NCBI GenBank assembly: GCA_002345425.1
Contig: DDWA01000021.1
Span: forward strand, 1-21,137
Length of the DNA: 21,137 nucleotides
From: Caryophanales bacterium UBA2298
GTDB taxonomy: Bacteria > Bacillota_I > Bacilli_A > Izemoplasmatales > Hujiaoplasmataceae
Reading direction: 5' to 3'
The first letter of the stretch is position 1; the number at the start of each line of letters is the position of its first letter. The notes below the pieces were generated by a model, which had not been told where the DNA came from, did not search any database, and saw only the letters and a list, made by a program, of their open reading frames with translations. The translations under genes and the position numbers were made by a program. Below, one piece after another: positions 1-6,739 of this stretch.

Positions 1-423
1 GAAGTTTTATTTCATCGATCCGTTACCCTGCAAAGAAATAAACTTGATATCGATAACCTTGAACCTAACATACATCTTTTAAAAGCATATGCTGGATCCG
101 ATTCTTTATTGATCAACTTCTTAATTGATCAAAAAGCCAATGGAATTGTTATTGAAGCTTTAGGTCGAGGAAATTTACCGCCAAAAATGATTTCCGGTAT
201 TGAAAGAGCGATTCAAGCTAATATTCCTATCATAATTTGTTCAAGATGTCCTTCTGGTCGAACCCTTGATTCATATGGTTATGTTGGTGGTGGTAAGTAC
301 TTAACTGATATGGGTTGTATCATGGCAACTTCCTTAAATGGTCAAAAAGCAAGAATTTTACTGATGTTAGCTCTAACAAAGTCGTCTGAACGAGAATTTT
401 TAAAGGGATTATTCACAGTATAA
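1..423 (+). CDS. L-asparaginase, C-terminal part (cut by left edge)
   Basis: Open frame from base 1 to the TAA at 421-423, about 140 residues, with no start codon in the window. The frame reads through the TTG at 109, so the gene begins upstream. The visible part matches the C-terminal domain of bacterial L-asparaginases (Asn to Asp plus ammonia): GIVIEALGRGNLPP, then SRCPSGRTLDSYGYVGGGKY, then a DMG..MATSLNGQKARILLMLAL tail. The N-terminal catalytic threonines lie outside the window, so activity and the type I/II assignment cannot be judged. It converges on the DUF3021 gene, with a shared terminator immediately after the stop. The family call is confident; the exact paralogue is not. Confidence 0.88.
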   Translation, partial: EVLFHRSVTLQRNKLDIDNLEPNIHLLKAYAGSDSLLINFLIDQKANGIVIEALGRGNLPPKMISGIERAIQANIPIIICSRCPSGRTLDSYGYVGGGKYLTDMGCIMATSLNGQKARILLMLALTKSSEREFLKGLFTV

Positions 424-427
424 TAAA

Positions 428-466
428 AAAAGCCCGTATAAACGAATGTTTATTTGGACTTTTTAT
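428..466. terminator. Bidirectional Rho-independent terminator
   Basis: Arms 428-443 and 448-463 pair around a GAAT loop with two mismatches. A T-rich run follows on the + strand, and seven T's follow on the - strand. It lies directly after the asparaginase stop and about 95 bases beyond the DUF3021 stop, so it can end both converging transcripts. Bases 467-557 hold nothing else recognisable. Confidence 0.75.
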
Positions 467-557
467 TTATTTTATGGCTAAATCTAGGAATATTTATTAT
501 ATTATATTTTTAGCACTGTTTTTTAGTATTATTCACAAATTAACTATTTTATTCAAA

Positions 558-974
558 TTACTCCTCTTTTTTCTTCTCATCAAGCAATTTGTTGAGATGA
601 TTCACCTCTTCTTTGTATCTTTTGTTTAATACATACAAAACGACTCCATAGATAATCCCAACGACAATCATTAGTATATATATCAACCAAGCTGATCTAA
701 AAAGATAAGTTCCAAAGTTATTTCTTATAACAAATAAACTTGGAATGATAATAATGTATCCTAAAATTACATTGACCACTGAATTACCTTTTTCAAGTTT
801 CATAATATAAGTCGCAAAAGATAAAATTATCGAAATAATCAATACTCCAATCTCTAATCTAACAAAGGATAAGCGAATATCTAATCTTCTAAATACAACA
901 GCTGCTAGAATAATGTAAATAATGTTGATGAAAAATAAGAACTTTAAGAAAATACTAATATATTTCTTCATCAT
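558..974 (-). CDS. DUF3021 family membrane protein, likely partner of the LytTR regulator
   Basis: 138 residues with four hydrophobic segments at about 9-28, 41-59, 66-84 and 92-115, and a charged Lys/Glu-rich tail (about 116-138) with coiled-coil character. Size and topology match DUF3021 proteins, usually encoded next to a LytTR-domain protein that lacks a receiver. In the LytTR regulatory systems described in streptococci (HdrRM, BrsRM), a small membrane protein inhibits its LytTR partner. That role is inferred here from context. The ATG overlaps the TGA of the LytTR gene (ATGA), implying translational coupling. It is the last gene of the three-gene operon, with the terminator about 95 bases on. 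The signal sensed is unknown. Confidence 0.75.
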   Translation of the reverse strand: MMKKYISIFLKFLFFINIIYIILAAVVFRRLDIRLSFVRLEIGVLIISIILSFATYIMKLEKGNSVVNVILGYIIIIPSLFVIRNNFGTYLFRSAWLIYILMIVVGIIYGVVLYVLNKRYKEEVNHLNKLLDEKKKEE

Positions 975-1414
975 TGTTTACCTCCTAGCTTTTCTTTTAA
1001 GAGCGGAACATAACTTCTGGATATTTTAATCTTCTCGCCATTAATCAATGTAGCTTCCATTCTACCATTAATGGTAGATTTAAATGATTTAAGCCTTCTA
1101 GTATTGACAATCATACTCTTATTCACCCTAATAAACGGAGTGTTGGATAACTCAGACTCTAATTGATAAAGTTTAAGACTTACATCATAAACTCTATTTT
1201 TATCATAAGCAAAGGTTTTATTATCAACACTTTCAAAATAGTATATTTGATTCAGAGATAAAGAAAAAGTTTTGTCATTAATTTTACCGAGAATTACAGA
1301 TTCAAAATATAACAAAGATTTATAAATCTCTTTAACATCTTCATCATCAATTTGTCCTCTTATAATGACTTCTATTTCATCTAATTGTTCATTTTCCTCG
1401 ACTCTGATCTTCAT
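971..1414 (-). CDS. Stand-alone LytTR-family DNA-binding transcriptional regulator
   Basis: 147 residues. A short N-terminal segment (about 1-45) precedes a LytTR DNA-binding domain (about 45-145). Recognisable parts are IYYFESVDNKTFAY, FIRVNKSMIVNTRRLKSFK and the final LINGEKIKISRSYVPLLKEKL. There is no phospho-acceptor receiver domain, so this is not a classical AgrA/LytR response regulator. With the DUF3021 gene downstream (4-base overlap), it fits the two-gene LytTR regulatory system architecture. The start is supported by an ACGGAGA ribosome site inside the end of the upstream lipoprotein gene, whose stop lies only 2 bases away. Such regulators often control their own operon; no convincing LytTR direct repeat was found upstream. 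Confidence 0.88.
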   Translation of the reverse strand: MKIRVEENEQLDEIEVIIRGQIDDEDVKEIYKSLLYFESVILGKINDKTFSLSLNQIYYFESVDNKTFAYDKNRVYDVSLKLYQLESELSNTPFIRVNKSMIVNTRRLKSFKSTINGRMEATLINGEKIKISRSYVPLLKEKLGGKQ

Positions 1415-1416
1415 TT

Positions 1417-2034
1417 TTAAATCTCCGTATATTCTTCTAATATTGCGATTACTTCCATAATATCTTGATTTGTTTTTTCGAATAACTCAATTCTTAATAA
1501 TAACACTTCATTAACTTCACCTATTGTTTGGTTAATAATATCAATATCTTCAATCTTATACTGTCCTTTTAAATTGTATATTCTTAAATAAGCTAGGCCT
1601 TTTGTATCTAAAAATTCTTGTCGGTATCCTTTAAAAAGTTCTATTTTTTCTAAAATTAAAACTTTATCCTCATCAGTAAGTTGCAACTGAGAATCTCTAA
1701 ACAATTTAATTAAAGTTCTAAGTTCTTCTTTATTACTTTGGAAAGTCATTCTCTGTTCTTGTAACAACAAATGATTTTCTAAAAAACTTGTTCTCAGTTC
1801 AGCAAATTCTTGAAGCGGGTCTAAATCCATTTCAATAAAACTCATATACTCAGATTTTACATCTGTGTTTTCTAAATCAATAACCTCTTGGTAATCTGAT
1901 TGTACAGTTACTGCCTCAATTTTTCCAATTGCTTGATCTAAATCATTTAGCGTTTTATTGGTTGCGTCACAACCTACCATAAATAATGAAATTACAGCAA
2001 TTGATAATAATGTTAAATACTTAAATTTTTTCAT
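1417..2034 (-). CDS. Putative lipoprotein of unknown family, first gene of the LytTR operon
   Basis: 205 residues. Residues 1-22 form a lipoprotein signal: MKKFK basic start, hydrophobic stretch, then a lipobox-like MVGC with Cys22 as the likely lipidated residue. The mature part is almost entirely polar, helix-prone and rich in Glu, Leu and Asp, suggesting an extracytoplasmic helical bundle anchored on the outer face of the membrane. I do not recognise the family. The start is backed by AAGGAGGAATT six bases ahead and a consensus promoter. It is followed after 2 bases by the LytTR gene and then DUF3021. It could be the sensor or output of that system, but this is inference from operon position only. 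Confidence 0.7.
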   Translation of the reverse strand: MKKFKYLTLLSIAVISLFMVGCDATNKTLNDLDQAIGKIEAVTVQSDYQEVIDLENTDVKSEYMSFIEMDLDPLQEFAELRTSFLENHLLLQEQRMTFQSNKEELRTLIKLFRDSQLQLTDEDKVLILEKIELFKGYRQEFLDTKGLAYLRIYNLKGQYKIEDIDIINQTIGEVNEVLLLRIELFEKTNQDIMEVIAILEEYTEI

Positions 2035-2060
2035 ATAATTCCTCCTTATTTGATGAGCGT

Positions 2061-2089
2061 ATTATATAAAAAATTTTTCCTTCAAGCAA
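2061..2089 (-). promoter_or_regulatory. Sigma-A type promoter of the lipoprotein-LytTR-DUF3021 operon
   Basis: On the minus strand, TTGCTT (2084-2089), a 17-base spacer and a perfect TATAAT (2061-2066). The predicted start is near 2054, which leaves a leader of roughly 20 bases before the ATG. It lies in the gap after ruvA, so the operon is transcribed separately. Confidence 0.7.
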
Positions 2090-2129
2090 TAAATTCACCG
2101 GTAAGATGCATTTTTAAACACTTATGTGG

Positions 2130-2684
2130 TTATCTTAGCATCATTGCCAAAGCGTCTTTAATCAAATCATTAGTCGTTTTCGAGTTATCAAGTTTTTTGA
2201 TAACTTTTTCAATTTCTTTAGTTTTATATCCTAAAGCAATTAAAGCTTCCTCAACCTCAACCATATTTTGCGTATGGATACTAACATTTTCAAAATCGAT
2301 TTTACCTTTTAAATCTAAGACGATTTGTTGTGAAGCTTTAGGACCAATCCCTGGAAATTTTTGTAAATACTTAGCATCTCCATCTTCGATAGCTTTTGTA
2401 ATTGAACCCACTGATCCGCTAGCTAATATAGCTGTTGCACTCTTAGGGCCAATACCATTAACCGAGATTAACTTAATAAACAAATCTCTTTGTTCACTAG
2501 ATCTAAAGCCATATAAAGCAATATTATCATCGCTTACTTTTTGGTAGATATAAACTGTAACTTCAGATTCAAGGATAAAGTTGAATGGGTTTGGCGTCAA
2601 TAATTTATATCCTACCCCATTATTATCCAACGTAACGTAATTTGGTGTTATCTCGGTTATTGTTCCTTTGATATAACTGTACAT
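2130..2684 (-). CDS. ruvA: Holliday junction branch migration protein RuvA
   Basis: 184 residues, slightly short of the usual ~200. RuvA tetramers bind four-way junctions and load the RuvB motor during recombination repair. The N-terminal OB-like domain (about 1-62) begins MYSYIKGTITEITPNYVTL. Two helix-hairpin-helix motifs follow, LISVNGIGPKSATAIL (about 72-87) and LQKFPGIGPKASQQIVLDL (about 107-125). Domain III, which contacts RuvB, ends the protein (VEEALIALGYKTKEIEKVIKKL). GAGGAGTG precedes the ATG. Unlike the usual ruvAB pair, no ruvB follows; the next gene is the lipoprotein with its own promoter. The neighbour obgE upstream recalls the Firmicutes obg...ruvAB order. Confidence 0.95.
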   Translation of the reverse strand: MYSYIKGTITEITPNYVTLDNNGVGYKLLTPNPFNFILESEVTVYIYQKVSDDNIALYGFRSSEQRDLFIKLISVNGIGPKSATAILASGSVGSITKAIEDGDAKYLQKFPGIGPKASQQIVLDLKGKIDFENVSIHTQNMVEVEEALIALGYKTKEIEKVIKKLDNSKTTNDLIKDALAMMLR

Positions 2685-2727
2685 CTAAATCACTCCTCAT
2701 GAAATTTTTTCAAATAAAATCCATCAC

Positions 2728-2756
2728 ATAATATACATATAATGCATATATAACAA
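2728..2756 (-). promoter_or_regulatory. Possible promoter for ruvA
   Basis: TTGTTA (2751-2756), a 17-base spacer and TATTAT (2728-2733) on the minus strand, 43 bases before the ruvA ATG. The whole 2685-2810 gap is so AT-rich that chance matches are likely. No terminator was seen after obgE, so read-through from obgE is equally possible. Confidence 0.35.
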
Positions 2757-2810
2757 TAATATTATAACCATATAAATATCAAAATAATATCATATTCATT
2801 TTTGAAAATA

Positions 2811-4091
2811 TTAGTCAATAAACTCGTATTCATCTCCAGCAATCACTATCGTATCGCCTTCTTTAGCTCCAGCATTCCTTAAACGATCGTCAAGTCCGGC
2901 TTTTCTTAACCTTGTTAGAAAGATAATAACGGATTCATCAGTCATAAAATTAGACTTGTTAAGCATTCTTTCTACCAGTTTACCGCTAACTTCATACCTA
3001 TTTTCATCTTTCTTATCAATAATGATTTCCGATTGATCATCAACAAAATTATACTCTACATACTCATCAATAACATCTTCTTTTTTATAAAAGAAAGGAG
3101 TTTCTTCTAACAATTGAGCTACGCGATAAACTAATTTATCCAGGTTGTCATTTGTCATTACTGAAATAGGAATTATCTCAGTATCATTATCAAAATGCTT
3201 TCTAAATTCAGCCAATCTCTCTTCCGCATAATCGGTATCCATCTTACTTGCGACGATAATCTGCGGTCTTTCAAGTAAACTAGGATTATATTCTTCTAAT
3301 TCCTTATTTATAATCAAAAAATCATTATAAGGATCTCTCAATGATTCTTTAGACATATCAACCATGTGAATTAAAACTCTAGTTCTTTCAATATGTTTTA
3401 AAAACTCAATTCCTAATCCTTGCCCTTGAGAAGCGCCTTCGATTAATCCCGGCATATCAGCCAACACGAACGGCTTAACATTATTACGGTTAACTACTCC
3501 CAGATTAGGAATAAGTGTTGTAAAAGGATAATCTGCAATCTTAGGACGGGAATTTGACAATATTGTTATTAAAGTAGATTTCCCCACTGAAGGAAAACCA
3601 ATAATCCCCACATCAGCCAAAAGTTTTAACTCAATATGCAAATTCAATTCAATTCCCATTTCGCCGTTTTCTTGTATTCGCGGCGCTTTATTCTTCGAAG
3701 TCGCAAAACCGCTATTTCCACGACCACCATTTCCGCCTTTCGCAATAACTTCTCTTTGACTATGAACAACCAAATCGGCTAACACTTCATTGCTATCAGC
3801 ATCATATACGGTAGTTCCTAAAGGAACTTTAACTATTACATCTTCTGCATCTTTACCCCGCATATTTTTAGTTTTTCCATTTTCCCCAGCCTTAGCGAAA
3901 ATATGTTTTTGAAACTTTAAATCCATTAAGGTAGACATGCCCTCATCAGCTTCAAATATTACCGATCCGCCTTTGCCGCCATCACCACCATTAGGCCCAC
4001 CTAAAGGTACATGTTTTTCTCTTCGAAAAGAGACAATTCCATCGCCACCTTTACCCGATCTAACGACTACATTTACTTCATCTATAAACAT
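2811..4091 (-). CDS. obgE: Obg GTPase (ObgE/CgtA), ribosome assembly
   Basis: 426 residues, standard length for the Firmicutes protein. The glycine-rich Obg fold (about 1-158, e.g. GGPNGGDGGKGGSV) is followed by a G domain and a C-terminal OCT domain (about 350-426). G-domain motifs: G1 GFPSVGKST (165-173), G2 TT (191-192), G3 DMPG (212-215), G4 SKMD (282-285, Ser in place of the usual Asn). Obg binds the 50S subunit and couples ribosome maturation to stress and (p)ppGpp signalling. The gene starts 6 bases after the acetyltransferase stop, so it is probably transcribed with galK and that gene. Its more usual neighbours rpmA and rplU lie just upstream, beyond galK. Confidence 0.97.
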   Translation of the reverse strand: MFIDEVNVVVRSGKGGDGIVSFRREKHVPLGGPNGGDGGKGGSVIFEADEGMSTLMDLKFQKHIFAKAGENGKTKNMRGKDAEDVIVKVPLGTTVYDADSNEVLADLVVHSQREVIAKGGNGGRGNSGFATSKNKAPRIQENGEMGIELNLHIELKLLADVGIIGFPSVGKSTLITILSNSRPKIADYPFTTLIPNLGVVNRNNVKPFVLADMPGLIEGASQGQGLGIEFLKHIERTRVLIHMVDMSKESLRDPYNDFLIINKELEEYNPSLLERPQIIVASKMDTDYAEERLAEFRKHFDNDTEIIPISVMTNDNLDKLVYRVAQLLEETPFFYKKEDVIDEYVEYNFVDDQSEIIIDKKDENRYEVSGKLVERMLNKSNFMTDESVIIFLTRLRKAGLDDRLRNAGAKEGDTIVIAGDEYEFID

Positions 4092-4097
4092 TTTTAT

Positions 4098-4619
4098 TTA
4101 CTCTCCCTTATCTTTAAATAATACCAATTCATAAGCCAATCGATTAATTGATGCTAAATAACCACGGTAGATAAAACCTAACGTTTTTAACATCTTTTGC
4201 ATTTTCAGATTATCCGGATGAGTATCAATCTTTATTGCAGTATAACCTTCACTTATTCCTTTTTCAACAGAAAAACTTATTAAAGCTTTACCAATACCTT
4301 GTCCTTGGTAATTAGGATTAACCAATATTCGATGAACAACCAATGCCTTATTGCTTTCCCAGATAACTTCTTTATAAGCTTCATCATTTTCCGGTAAAAT
4401 CGAAATCGAACCGACAATGGTTTTATCTGCGAAATAAACATATAATCCTTGCTTTAAAAAATCATCATAGAAATTGTCATAAGCAGGATAGTTGCCTAAC
4501 CATTGTTTTAATCCGCTATTTAACATATCTTCTCTAACAATACTTGCCAGATTTGCGACAATCGCCAAATCAACTTTACTAGCTAGTTTAATCAATTTGT
4601 TTAATTCCATCCTTTGCAC
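4098..4619 (-). CDS. GNAT family N-acetyltransferase
   Basis: 173 residues if read from the GTG at 4619, or 170 from the ATG at 4610. The acetyl-CoA binding motif A is clear: VHRILVNPNYQGQGIGKALI (about 92-111, with QGQGIGKAL), followed by KMLKTLGFIYRG. The N-terminal part (SGLKQWLGNYPAYDNFYDDF) resembles Firmicutes GNATs of unknown substrate. The start overlaps the galK 3' end by about 32 bases. AAAGG directly abuts the ATG, too close to act as its ribosome site, and none precedes the GTG, so translation is probably coupled to galK termination and the exact start is unsure. Substrate unknown; small metabolites, antibiotics or protein N-termini are all possible. Confidence 0.85.
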   Translation of the reverse strand: MQRMELNKLIKLASKVDLAIVANLASIVREDMLNSGLKQWLGNYPAYDNFYDDFLKQGLYVYFADKTIVGSISILPENDEAYKEVIWESNKALVVHRILVNPNYQGQGIGKALISFSVEKGISEGYTAIKIDTHPDNLKMQKMLKTLGFIYRGYLASINRLAYELVLFKDKGE

Positions 4620-5748
4620 AAACTACACTGTATAAAAACTGCTTTTCATATCTTTTTTGAAAGCTCACCTTAAATCTTTCAATAAAACCACCAAAATCCT
4701 GCTTTAGAACAAGATTTAAGGTTGAACCACCAAAACCTCCGCCAATCATTCTTGCGCCTAATGCGCCCGAATTTAAGGCCATTTCCACTAATTCGTCCAA
4801 TAAAGGTGATGACGCCTCATAATCGCCACTTACTGACCAATGAGCCTCTGTCAACAAATTACCTAATTTAACTAAATCATGATCTGCCAAAGCCTTTTTA
4901 GCTTCTTTAACTCGATTATTTTCAAATACAACATGTCGCAGTCTTTTCTTTAAAGTTTTATCACTGACATATTTAGTGTATTTATCGATATCTTTATAAT
5001 CAATATCAGCTAAATAATTAATCGCAAAATGTTTTTGTAAGTGACTTAGAATTTCTGACGTTTCTCTTTGTCTTTCATTATACTTTGACTCAACCAATTT
5101 TCTAGTTGTATTAGAATTTATTAAAACAAAGTTAAAATCAGAAAAATCTAAAGGAACTAAATCATATTCCAAAGTCTTTGTATTAAGATAAAGTGCATTA
5201 TCGCTTTTACCGAACATAATTACAAACTGATCCATAATCCCGCAACTAACGCCAAGAAAATTATTTTCAACCGCTTTGGCTAAATTGACAATTTCCATCA
5301 TACTTAATTTCAAATTGTATTCATCATTAAAAATCTTCAAAAACAACTCTGATAAAGCCGCACTTGAAGATAAACCACCACCAACAGGCAAATTGCTTGA
5401 AAGACAAATATTTATGCCATATCCAAGTTTAATCTCAAGATTCTCGAATTCTTTAATAATCCCTAAGATATAGTCACCGTAATTATCCAACTTTTTAAAT
5501 CCAAGGTCATCTAAATCAATCGCAACGATACCGTTAATGGAAAAGTTTTCTGAATAAACATTAATTTTCTTGCTGTTGTTTAAATTAACTGCCGCATAGA
5601 TTCCCTTATCAATACAAAAAGGCATAACTAAACCACCGTTATAATCGGTGTGTTCGCCAATGATATTGACTCTTCCGGGAGCGAAGTACGTTTTATCAGC
5701 TTCATAGCCAAATTTTTCACTAAATAAGTTTTTAATATGTTTATTCAT
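4588..5748 (-). CDS. galK: Galactokinase
   Basis: 386 residues, full length. GHMP kinase of the Leloir pathway (galactose + ATP to galactose-1-phosphate). All three signatures are present: GRVNIIGEHTDYNGG (25-39), the ATP-binding LPVGGGLSSSAAL (120-132) and GGGFGGS (336-342). Asp173 in GIMDQF is the expected catalytic base. The TATAAT at 5773-5778 and GAGGT before the ATG support the start. It heads a galK-GNAT-obgE transcription unit. galT, galE and a sugar transporter are absent from the window, so the rest of the pathway must be elsewhere. The call over other GHMP kinases rests on the GEHTDYNGG motif typical of GalK. Confidence 0.95.
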   Translation of the reverse strand: MNKHIKNLFSEKFGYEADKTYFAPGRVNIIGEHTDYNGGLVMPFCIDKGIYAAVNLNNSKKINVYSENFSINGIVAIDLDDLGFKKLDNYGDYILGIIKEFENLEIKLGYGINICLSSNLPVGGGLSSSAALSELFLKIFNDEYNLKLSMMEIVNLAKAVENNFLGVSCGIMDQFVIMFGKSDNALYLNTKTLEYDLVPLDFSDFNFVLINSNTTRKLVESKYNERQRETSEILSHLQKHFAINYLADIDYKDIDKYTKYVSDKTLKKRLRHVVFENNRVKEAKKALADHDLVKLGNLLTEAHWSVSGDYEASSPLLDELVEMALNSGALGARMIGGGFGGSTLNLVLKQDFGGFIERFKVSFQKRYEKQFLYSVVCAKDGIKQID

Positions 5749-5772
5749 ATTTCTAAACCTCGCTTTAGTACT

Positions 5773-5801
5773 ATTATACTACATTAAAGATATATTTGCA
5801 T
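5773..5801 (-). promoter_or_regulatory. Promoter of galK-GNAT-obgE
   Basis: Perfect TATAAT on the minus strand (5773-5778). The -35 is weak (TGCAAA at 16, or ATGCAA at 17 bases upstream), which could mean an activator or low basal use. It lies between the rpmA terminator and the galK start, so galK does not depend on the ribosomal protein transcript. Confidence 0.55.
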
Positions 5802-5822
5802 TTAGCTTCGATTCAAAATCGC

Positions 5823-5854
5823 AAAAAAAAAGCCTAGTAATTTACTAAGCTTTT
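5823..5854 (-). terminator. Terminator of the rplU-rpmA operon
   Basis: Arms AAAGC.TAGT and ACTA.GCTTT with one mismatch, followed on the minus strand by a run of nine T's. It is 7 bases after the rpmA stop. Together with the galK promoter it separates rpmA from the former neighbour obgE. Confidence 0.8.
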
Positions 5855-5861
5855 ATCATAC

Positions 5862-6152
5862 TTATTGTTCTACGCTGTAAACACTTGCTTGTTTTCTATC
5901 TCTTCCGATTCTCTCGTACTTAACAATTCCATCAATCATAGCGAATAATGTATCATCTTTACCGATTCCTACATTTTCTCCTGGATGAATTTTTGTTCCT
6001 CTTTGACGGTAGATGATTGAGCCAGCTGTACAAAACTGACCATCAGATAGTTTAGCTCCTAAACGACGACCTGCAGAGTCACGACCATTTTTGGTGGACC
6101 CAGTCCCTTTTTTCGAAGCTTCAAGTTCAAGTATATTTAGATTAAGTATCAC
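5862..6152 (-). CDS. rpmA: 50S ribosomal protein L27 with atypical N-terminal extension
   Basis: 96 residues. The L27 core is unmistakable: ASKKGTGSTKNGRDSAGRRL, then YRQRGTKIHPGENVGIGKDD. L27 sits at the peptidyl transferase centre. The GTG start at 6152 has a strong GGAGGTG site 7 bases ahead, so 11 residues (MILNLNILELE) precede the ASKKG that begins mature L27. In most Firmicutes this extension ends in LQFF and is cut off before Ala by the Prp cysteine protease, encoded between rplU and rpmA. Here LQFF is replaced by ILELE, and only 31 bases separate rplU from rpmA, leaving no room for prp. How or whether this extension is removed is unclear. Confidence 0.96.
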   Translation of the reverse strand: MILNLNILELEASKKGTGSTKNGRDSAGRRLGAKLSDGQFCTAGSIIYRQRGTKIHPGENVGIGKDDTLFAMIDGIVKYERIGRDRKQASVYSVEQ

Positions 6153-6183
6153 TTAAAACACCTCCAAATTATTCTTTCTTCTT

Positions 6184-6495
6184 TTATTCGACATTAATAT
6201 CTGTAATGGCAAGTTTCGTATATGATTGTCGATGACCATTTTTACGATGATAATGCTTTTTAGGTTCGTATTTATAGATAACTATTTTCGGACCCCTACC
6301 ATTCTTAACTACTGTAGCTGTAACTGTTGCGTTTTTGACATAAGGTTTACCGATTTTTGTTTTATCTCCACCGATCATCAATACTTTATCAAAAGTATAT
6401 GTATCTTCGGCTTCAACTTCCAATTTTTCAATGTAAATCTCTTGACCTACTTCAACTTTTACTTGCTTACCGCCTGTTTCAATTATAGCGTACAT
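6184..6495 (-). CDS. rplU: 50S ribosomal protein L21
   Basis: 103 residues, standard length. It begins MYAIIETGGKQVKVEVGQEI and ends with the conserved YKPKKHYHRKNGHRQ-type block (here YEPKKHYHRKNGHRQSYTKL). L21 binds 23S rRNA in the large subunit. It is the first gene of a two-gene operon with rpmA, driven by a consensus promoter and preceded by a structured leader. The AGAGGGGGTG site ahead of the ATG supports the start. The downstream prp gene normally found in Firmicutes is absent. Confidence 0.97.
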   Translation of the reverse strand: MYAIIETGGKQVKVEVGQEIYIEKLEVEAEDTYTFDKVLMIGGDKTKIGKPYVKNATVTATVVKNGRGPKIVIYKYEPKKHYHRKNGHRQSYTKLAITDINVE

Positions 6496-6593
6496 TTTAG
6501 CACCCCCTCTTTATATTTTTAAGACTCGCCAAGTTTTGGTAACTTAAAGATAAGTTTTTAAAACCAAGTATGTGCGGTATGCGTTAATCATAC
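6496..6593 (-). promoter_or_regulatory. Structured 5' leader of rplU, probable L21 leader
   Basis: About 98 bases of untranslated leader. At the predicted transcription start, GTATG and CATAC pair around a 7-base loop (6577-6593). A second hairpin (6536-6567) pairs TTGGT with ACCAA outside and AACTT with AAGTT inside, with a six-base bulge. Firmicutes rplU genes carry an autoregulatory L21 leader in this position. Placement and hairpins fit, but family membership needs a covariance search. Confidence 0.6.
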
Positions 6594-6599
6594 GAAAGT

Positions 6600-6628
6600 A
6601 TTATACACAAAGACCCACCCTTTGTCAA
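6600..6628 (-). promoter_or_regulatory. Consensus promoter of rplU-rpmA
   Basis: Exact TTGACA (6623-6628), a 17-base spacer and exact TATAAT (6600-6605) on the minus strand, as expected for strongly expressed ribosomal protein genes. Predicted start near 6593. Confidence 0.9.
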
Positions 6629-6708
6629 TAAAAACATTCCGTAACTCACGTATTTTACCAGATAAAAAACAAAATATTAAATTATCATAAATCGACTTAA
6701 CATTTTTA

Positions 6709-6717
6709 TGGTAAAAT
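6709..6717 (+). promoter_or_regulatory. Extended -10 promoter of the alpha/beta hydrolase gene
   Basis: TGG followed by TAAAAT gives an extended -10 (TGnTAnAAT) on the plus strand, 22 bases before the ATG. No good -35 is visible, as is usual for this promoter class. It diverges from the rplU promoter across about 80 bases. Confidence 0.5.
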
Positions 6718-6739
6718 AGACTTTGAAGGAGTGATTCAT

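Noticed and set aside
2061..2140. LytTR binding direct repeats upstream of the lipoprotein promoter
   Set aside because: Two GGT-containing pieces are spaced 28 bases apart, not the ~21-22 expected for LytTR sites, and match poorly.
2050..2547. 165-residue plus-strand frame over ruvA
   Set aside because: Antisense shadow of the clear RuvA coding sequence.
6731..6739. GTG start for the alpha/beta hydrolase
   Set aside because: The GTG is part of the GAAGGAGTG ribosome site for the ATG at 6740.
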